NCBI GenBank assembly: GCA_963791325.1
Contig: CAWBRU010000014.1
Span: forward strand, 1-64,000
DNA from: JBEVJK01 sp963791325
GTDB taxonomy: Bacteria; Pseudomonadota; Alphaproteobacteria; Rhizobiales; Rhizobiaceae
DNA: 64,000 nucleotides
Direction of reading: 5' to 3'
Shown: piece by piece, positions 59,540 to 64,000 of the stretch
Layout: the number at the start of each line of letters is the position of its first letter
How positions within the stretch are numbered: the stretch's first letter is position 1
Position numbers and translations under genes: made by a program
The notes under the pieces: model-generated
Databases searched by the model: none
The model's input: the letters and a program-made list of their open reading frames with translations, nothing else
Told to the model about the DNA's origin: nothing

Positions 59540-59677
59540 GAGGCGCCCATATCTCAGTCATCTCCTGGGTGCGTTCCTCCTCCCATTAGCGCCCAGCGAG
59601 TGTTCCCCTCTGGAGGTTTCGCCCTAACGGGCACTTCCAAAAAACTCAGCCGGATCGTCTCGATCCGGCTTTTTTTA
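59540..59677 (+). ncRNA. Candidate trans-acting sRNA with anti-SD loop
   Basis: About 138 bases with three stable hairpins, ending in a strong terminator. The central hairpin CTGGGTGC/GCGCCCAG (59565-59596) displays CCTCCTCCC (59576-59584), a perfect anti-Shine-Dalgarno sequence, in its loop. A second hairpin GGAGGT...ACTTCC (59612-59638) encloses GCCC-TAAC-GGGC. An A-rich linker then leads to the terminator. An earlier copy of GCGCCCA (59543-59549) can pair with the same left arm, giving two alternative folds. This layout resembles alphaproteobacterial anti-SD sRNAs such as the ar14 group. The 5' end and promoter are not defined. Confidence 0.65.
59648..59676. terminator. Bidirectional rho-independent terminator
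   Basis: Perfect 10-bp stem AGCCGGATCG-TCT-CGATCCGGCT followed by seven T on the plus strand; on the minus strand the same stem is followed by GAGTTTTTT. It ends the sRNA candidate and probably also the convergent EF-G-like gene. Confidence 0.9.
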
Positions 59678-59726
59678 TGCTGGAGGGGAGGTGGCGCCCG
59701 CCGATGGCGGGCGCGCAGCGGACGCC

Positions 59727-61776
59727 TCAAGCGGCCTTGCTGGCGTTCATCGCGTCGTCGGCCAGCCGTCCGGTCAGTTCGGCCATGTGGTCGAAACGGG
59801 CGGTGTAGCTTGCCACCCCCGCCGTCGCCGAGCGCAACTCGACGATCAGGTCGCCGATCGTCGATTGCGGCATGGTCGCCTCGACCACATCCCATCCCGG
59901 CCAGCCGGGGCGGGCATCGTAGCCGAGGATCTGGCCGCGCCGCTGCGGCACGATCGCGGTGATCTTGGCCGTCGAATCGCTCGGCGTGTAGATCTCCACC
60001 TTCATCACCGGCTCCAACAGCACCGGCGAGCAGGCCACCATGCCCTCCTTCATGGCGAGCTTGGCCGCGAGCTGGAAGGCCATGTCCGAGGAATCGACCG
60101 AGTGGTAGGAGCCGTCGGCGAGGTTCACCGCGACATCGACGACCGGAAAGCCAAGCGGACCGGAGCGAAGGTAGTCGCGCACGCCGGTCTCGACCGAGGG
60201 GATATAGGTCTTGGGCACGACGCCGCCGGTGATGGTGTCGGTGAACTGGAAGCCGCTGCCGCGCGCCAGCGGCTTGATGTCGAGCACGACGTCGCCGAAC
60301 TGGCCGTGGCCGCCGGATTGCTTCTTGTGGCGGCCGCGCTGCGAGACCGGCTTGCGGATGGTCTCGCGATAGGGGACGGCGGGGGTATGGTGGTCGACGC
60401 CGATCTGGTTGCGGCCCTGCAGCCGCTCCACGGTGACGCGCAGATGCATCTCGCCATGGCCCGACACCACCATCTCGCTCGAAATCCTGGTGGTGCTGGA
60501 CGGTGAGCGAAGGGTCTTCCTCGGCAATCCGATGGATCGCCGCCGACAGCTTGACGTCGTCCTTGCGTTCCTTCGAGCGCAGCGCGATGGCGAACACCGG
60601 CTCCGGCACTTTGAGGGCGGCGAGCGGCGCAATCCCGCCCCGGGCCGAGCTCAGCGTGTCGCCGGTCTTGAATTCGTCGAGCTTGCCCAGCGCCACCGTT
60701 TCGCCGAACTGGGCGGCGGAAAGCTTGGTCTGGTCCTTGCCGAGCATGCGGTAGATGCCGGAGACCTTACCGCTCACCCCGTCGGAATTGGTGAGCTCGG
60801 TGCCGTCGGTGATGCTGCCGGCCAGCACCCGCGCGATCGACAGCTTGCCGCCATGGGCGGTGTGGATGGTCTTCATCACCTGGGCGACGGCGTCCTTGCC
60901 CGCCGGCACGCCGAGGCGCGCGCGGGTGGCCTCGACATTGGGCGCATCGTGGCGGATCGCCTTGAGCAGGCGCAGCACCCCGTTGCCCTTTTCCGCACTG
61001 CCGATCAGCACCGGCGTCACCAACCCGGCGCGCAGATCGGCCGATAGGTCGTCGAACACGGCGTCCTTCGGCGGCTCGATCTCGTCGAGCAGCTGCTCCA
61101 TCAGCTCATCGTCATGGTCGGCCAGCGTCTCCAGCATCGAGAACCGCGCCTCGATTTCGCGGGCCTTGTCGTCGCCGGGGATCTCGGCGATCTCGCTTTC
61201 GGCGAACTCGCGCCAGATGTAGGCGCGCTCCAGCGCCAGGTCGATCGAGCCGATCACGGCGCCGTCCTTGCGCAGCGGGATCTGGCGCAGGAGCAGCGGC
61301 GCCCTGCTCGCCGGCTGGAGCAGCTTCAGCGTGTCGCGCACACCGGCGCTGGCCTTGTCGATCTTGTTCAAGAACAGGATGCGCGGTACGCCGAGCTCGT
61401 CGAGCTTGCGCATGATCAGCTGCAGCGCCGGGATCTTCTTCTCGTCCGGCTCGGCGACCACCACCGCCAGGTCGCAGGCGGCGAGCACCGGCTCCGCCTC
61501 GAAGGCGAATTCGATCGAGCCCGGGGTATCCAAGAAAGTCAGACTTTCGCCCATGAAGTCGGTCGTGGCGACAACCGCCTCGACGCTCATCTGGTGAGCG
61601 CGCGCCTCGGCCGAATAATCGCTGACGGTATTGCCTGCAGCCACTGCATTCTGCCTGGGAATGGCGCCGGTCCGGGCAAGGATAGCTTCCAGAAGGGTGG
61701 TCTTGCCGCTCGCAAAGGGACCGACAATGCCGATGCATTTCGGTCCCGCAAGCCTGCCGCCGGCGCGTTTTCCCAT
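59727..61776 (-). pseudogene. Elongation factor G-like GTPase, one frameshift
   Basis: EF-G paralogue of about 682 residues after repair, lacking the closest features of canonical FusA. The P-loop is GPFASGKTTLLEAI, with LDTPGSIEF (G3) and FLNKIDKA (G4). Domains II-V follow, with HGQFGDVVLDI in domain IV/V. The frame breaks near base 60488: the sequence SLTVQHHQD ends one frame and SEMVVSGHGEMHLRV begins the next. The span is a multiple of three plus one, as a single inserted base predicts. Such non-essential EF-G-like proteins are common in alphaproteobacteria and their function is unknown. The break may be a base-call error. Confidence 0.8.
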
Positions 61777-61951
61777 CTGACCTGACCTCCTCCTCGCGTG
61801 TGGACACTGAGGCGGCGGCCGGCCTCCTCCGGCCGTCGCTGAGGGCAGGCGAATGCGTGTCGTCGCCTGTCTCGCCGGATATCGTCACACGGCTTTCGAG
61901 GCGAGGCAAGGGGAGCCGGCCGATTTGCCGGCATCGCCCTCGGCTTGACCC

Positions 61952-63154
61952 TCAGCTGAGCGAGGCGGTGAAACGCTGGATGCGGCTGCAGGCTTCCTCG
62001 AGCAGCGTCTCGGAGGTGGCGTAGGAGATGCGGAAATTCGGCCCTAGCCCGAACGCCTGGCCAAACACCACCGCGACGCCCTCGGCCTCGAGCAGCTCGG
62101 CACAGAAGCTCTCGTCGCTGTCGATCACCTTGCCCGAGGGTGCCCGCTTGCCGACGAGGTCCGCGCAGGAAGGATAGACATAGAAGGCGCCTTCCGGCGA
62201 CGGACAGGAGATGCCGCGGGCCTGGTTGAGCATCGATACGACCAGATCGCGGCGCGCCTGGAAGATCGCCTTGTTCTTCTTGACGAAATCCTGCGGGCCG
62301 TTGAGCGCCTCGACCGAGGCCCATTGGGCGATGGTGCAGGCCCCGGAGGTCTGTTGGCCCTGGATCATGTCCATCGCCTTGATCAGGGCGACCGGGCCGG
62401 CCGCGTAGCCGATCCGCCAGCCGGTCATCGCGTAGGCCTTGGACACCCCGTTCATGGTCAGCGTTCGCTCGTAGAGCGCCGGCTCGACCTCGGCGATGGT
62501 GGTGAAGACGAAATCGCCGTAGGTCAGATGCTCGTACATGTCGTCGGTCAGCACCCAGACATGGGGATGCTTGACGAGCACTGCGGCGAGCGCCTTGAGC
62601 TCGGCCTCGCTGTAGGCGGCCCCCGACGGGTTCGACGGCGAGTTGAGCACCAGCCACTTGGTGCGCGGGCCGATGGCGCGTTCGAGCGCCTCGGGCGCCA
62701 GCTTGAAGCCGTTGTCGATCGTGGTCGGCGCAAGCACCGTCTCGCCGCCGCAGAGTGCCACCATCTCCGGGTAGCTGACCCAATAGGGCGAGGGAATGAC
62801 GACCTCGTCGCCGGGGTTCAAGGTCGCCATGAAGGCGTTGAACAGGATCTGCTTGCCGCCGGTGCCGACGATCGTCTGCTCCGCCCGGTAGTCGAGGTTG
62901 TTCTCGCGCTTGAACTTCTTGGCGATCGCGTCGCGCAGCGGGGCGATGCCGGAGACCGGCGGGTACTTGGTCTCGCCGCGGCGGATCGCCTCGATGGCCG
63001 CATTCTTGACGTTGTCGGGCGTGTCGAAGTCGGGCTCCCCGGCGCCGAGCCCGATGATGTCGCGGCCGGCATTCTTGAGCTCGCGCGCTTTCTGCGTCAC
63101 CGCGATCGTGGCGGAGGGCTTCACGCGGGAAAGAGCAGCGGCCAGGAAAGCCAT
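61952..63154 (-). CDS. Aspartate aminotransferase, class I (AatA type)
   Basis: 400-residue PLP enzyme exchanging amino groups between aspartate and 2-oxoglutarate; rhizobial members often also act on prephenate. Features are LGAGEPDFDTPDNVK, TKYPPVSGIAPLRDAI, SPYWVSYPEM, VLNSPSNPSGAAYS, the PLP-binding lysine in GVSKAYAMTGWRIGYAAGP (about 237) and the C-terminal arginine in NFRISYATS. I chose the ATG at 63154, giving MAFLAAALSRVKPSATIAV, the standard start. It is divergent from the EAL gene. Confidence 0.93.
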   Translation of the reverse strand: MAFLAAALSRVKPSATIAVTQKARELKNAGRDIIGLGAGEPDFDTPDNVKNAAIEAIRRGETKYPPVSGIAPLRDAIAKKFKRENNLDYRAEQTIVGTGGKQILFNAFMATLNPGDEVVIPSPYWVSYPEMVALCGGETVLAPTTIDNGFKLAPEALERAIGPRTKWLVLNSPSNPSGAAYSEAELKALAAVLVKHPHVWVLTDDMYEHLTYGDFVFTTIAEVEPALYERTLTMNGVSKAYAMTGWRIGYAAGPVALIKAMDMIQGQQTSGACTIAQWASVEALNGPQDFVKKNKAIFQARRDLVVSMLNQARGISCPSPEGAFYVYPSCADLVGKRAPSGKVIDSDESFCAELLEAEGVAVVFGQAFGLGPNFRISYATSETLLEEACSRIQRFTASLS

Positions 63155-63345
63155 GTCGAGGACTCCGGGTTTGGACTGCCTTGACGGCAGCGCGGCCTTA
63201 TTGTCGGAAGCCGGCCCGCTCTGCAAGGGTCACGCGCGTCATTCTCCCAAGGCCAGTAGCCTCTACCTCGAAATACGGCACTCTCAAGCGGCCTTTACCA
63301 TGGTATTTCTTGGTCGACCTTCTCCGATCCAGGGGACGGAGAACC

Positions 63346-64000
63346 ATGGGTGTGTCGACCTTGAGAGGCCCGACCCGGATTGCCCGGCAAGACAACGGCG
63401 TATTCGCCGGGATTTTCGGCGCGCATGTCGTCAGGACGGCGTTCCAGCCGATCTTCGCGTTCGCCCGTGATCGGCTTGCGCTGATCGCCTATGAAGGCCT
63501 GGCGCGGCCGTTCCGCGAAACCGAGCAGATCGCGCCGCAATCGTTCTTCGCGTCGGTTCCGCCGCACCACCGTCTCAAGGTCGAGACGATGACGCGCTCG
63601 CTTCACCTGCTCAATGCAGGCGCCTGCCTGGCCGGCCACGTCTCGGTATTCATCAACCTCGATCCGTCGCTGTTCAGCGAGGCCGGTACGGCGGAGTCGG
63701 CGCTGCGCGACATGCGCGCGGTGCTGCGCCGCGCCGCGATCGATCCGCGCCGGGTGGTCTGCGAGGTGACCGAGCAGAAAACCGCCTCCGAGGCGGCGCT
63801 GGTGCGCTTCGTGCAGGCGCTGCGCCGCAACGGCTTCCGCATCGCCGTTGACGATTATGGCTCGGCGAGCTCCGATATCAACCGGATCAAGGAGCTGAAG
63901 CCCGACATCGTCAAATTCGATGCCAAATGGATCACCCGGCTGATGGAGACCGGTCCGGGCTTCGCCCTGCTCGCCGCGATGGTGTCGAGCTTCGGCGATC
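63346..64000 (+). CDS. EAL-domain protein, partial (runs off the window)
   Basis: At least 218 residues; no stop is reached before the window ends. It resembles the EAL phosphodiesterase fold that hydrolyses c-di-GMP: AFQPIFAF (beta-1), YEGLAR in place of the EAL motif, FINLDPSLF (metal Asn), VCEVTEQ (metal Glu), AVDDYGSAS (DD pair) and PDIVKFD (Lys). Most metal ligands are present; the alanine of EAL is glycine, which alone need not abolish activity. There is no transmembrane or GGDEF part in the visible portion. GGACGGAG precedes the ATG at 63346. Confidence 0.75.
   Translation, partial: MGVSTLRGPTRIARQDNGVFAGIFGAHVVRTAFQPIFAFARDRLALIAYEGLARPFRETEQIAPQSFFASVPPHHRLKVETMTRSLHLLNAGACLAGHVSVFINLDPSLFSEAGTAESALRDMRAVLRRAAIDPRRVVCEVTEQKTASEAALVRFVQALRRNGFRIAVDDYGSASSDINRIKELKPDIVKFDAKWITRLMETGPGFALLAAMVSSFGD

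Overview
The window is a GC-rich chromosomal segment of an alphaproteobacterium, most likely a member of the Hyphomicrobiales (Rhizobiales) near the Xanthobacteraceae/Nitrobacteraceae. The reasons are the gene orders dnaG-rpoD, lrp|trxB-lysR and greA-lpcC-like, a rhizobial-type insertion in CarB, and dispersed intergenic palindromes of a kind common in that order. Nearly all genes are chromosomal housekeeping or catabolic genes. I saw no rRNA, tRNA, CRISPR array, integrase, transposase or phage gene.

Layout. (1) 0.3-5.2 kb: an EamA-type transporter whose 3' end is interrupted by a 3-kb islet of visibly lower GC (1150-4214). The islet is flanked by a perfect 15-bp direct repeat and carries a flavoprotein oxidoreductase coupled to an ATP-grasp enzyme. 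(2) 4.25-15.9 kb: a UPF0104 membrane protein, Ppx/GppA, RlmE, a DHA2-type exporter, guaB, MAPEG, rsmB, TspO, a thioesterase, a nucleosidase and guaA, covering guanine nucleotide synthesis and RNA modification. (3) 15.9-28.1 kb: a methyltransferase, a beta-keto acid cleavage enzyme (BKACE) and a LysR regulator read leftward. Divergent from them is an aromatic-catabolism operon: intradiol dioxygenase, maleylacetate reductase, a five-gene Liv-type ABC importer, a phenol-hydroxylase-type FAD monooxygenase and a second intradiol dioxygenase. It looks like a hydroxyquinol/resorcinol pathway. From about 20.37 to 27.94 kb it contains more than 40 single-base indels, mostly insertions, while codon-level similarity to the families stays clear. 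(4) 28.3-34.5 kb: an intact ribose-type ABC importer followed by SDR, mannonate dehydratase-like and RraA-like enzymes, probably for sugar-acid use. (5) 34.5-43.8 kb: VOC protein, TetR regulator with a clear operator, HlyU, YjbQ, rpoD, dnaG, yqeY, carA and ypfJ. (6) 43.9-64 kb: a GGDEF-EAL sensor, a small charged protein, an Fsr-like exporter with a divergent AraC regulator, carB, DUF3775, a TPR protein, greA with a structured leader, two LPS-type glycosyltransferases, lrp, trxB, lysR, a probable small RNA, an EF-G-like GTPase, an aspartate aminotransferase and the start of an EAL-domain protein.

The most notable non-coding signals are: four members of a palindromic intergenic repeat family (7.5, 17.7, 36.0 and 42.9 kb), three of which supply the TAG stop codon of the abutting gene through their terminal CTAG; a terminator-ended RNA candidate at 59.54-59.68 kb with a CCTCCTCCC anti-Shine-Dalgarno loop and two mutually exclusive hairpins; and the direct repeats of the 3-kb islet. 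All functional names come from reading protein motifs and recalling families. No database search was run.
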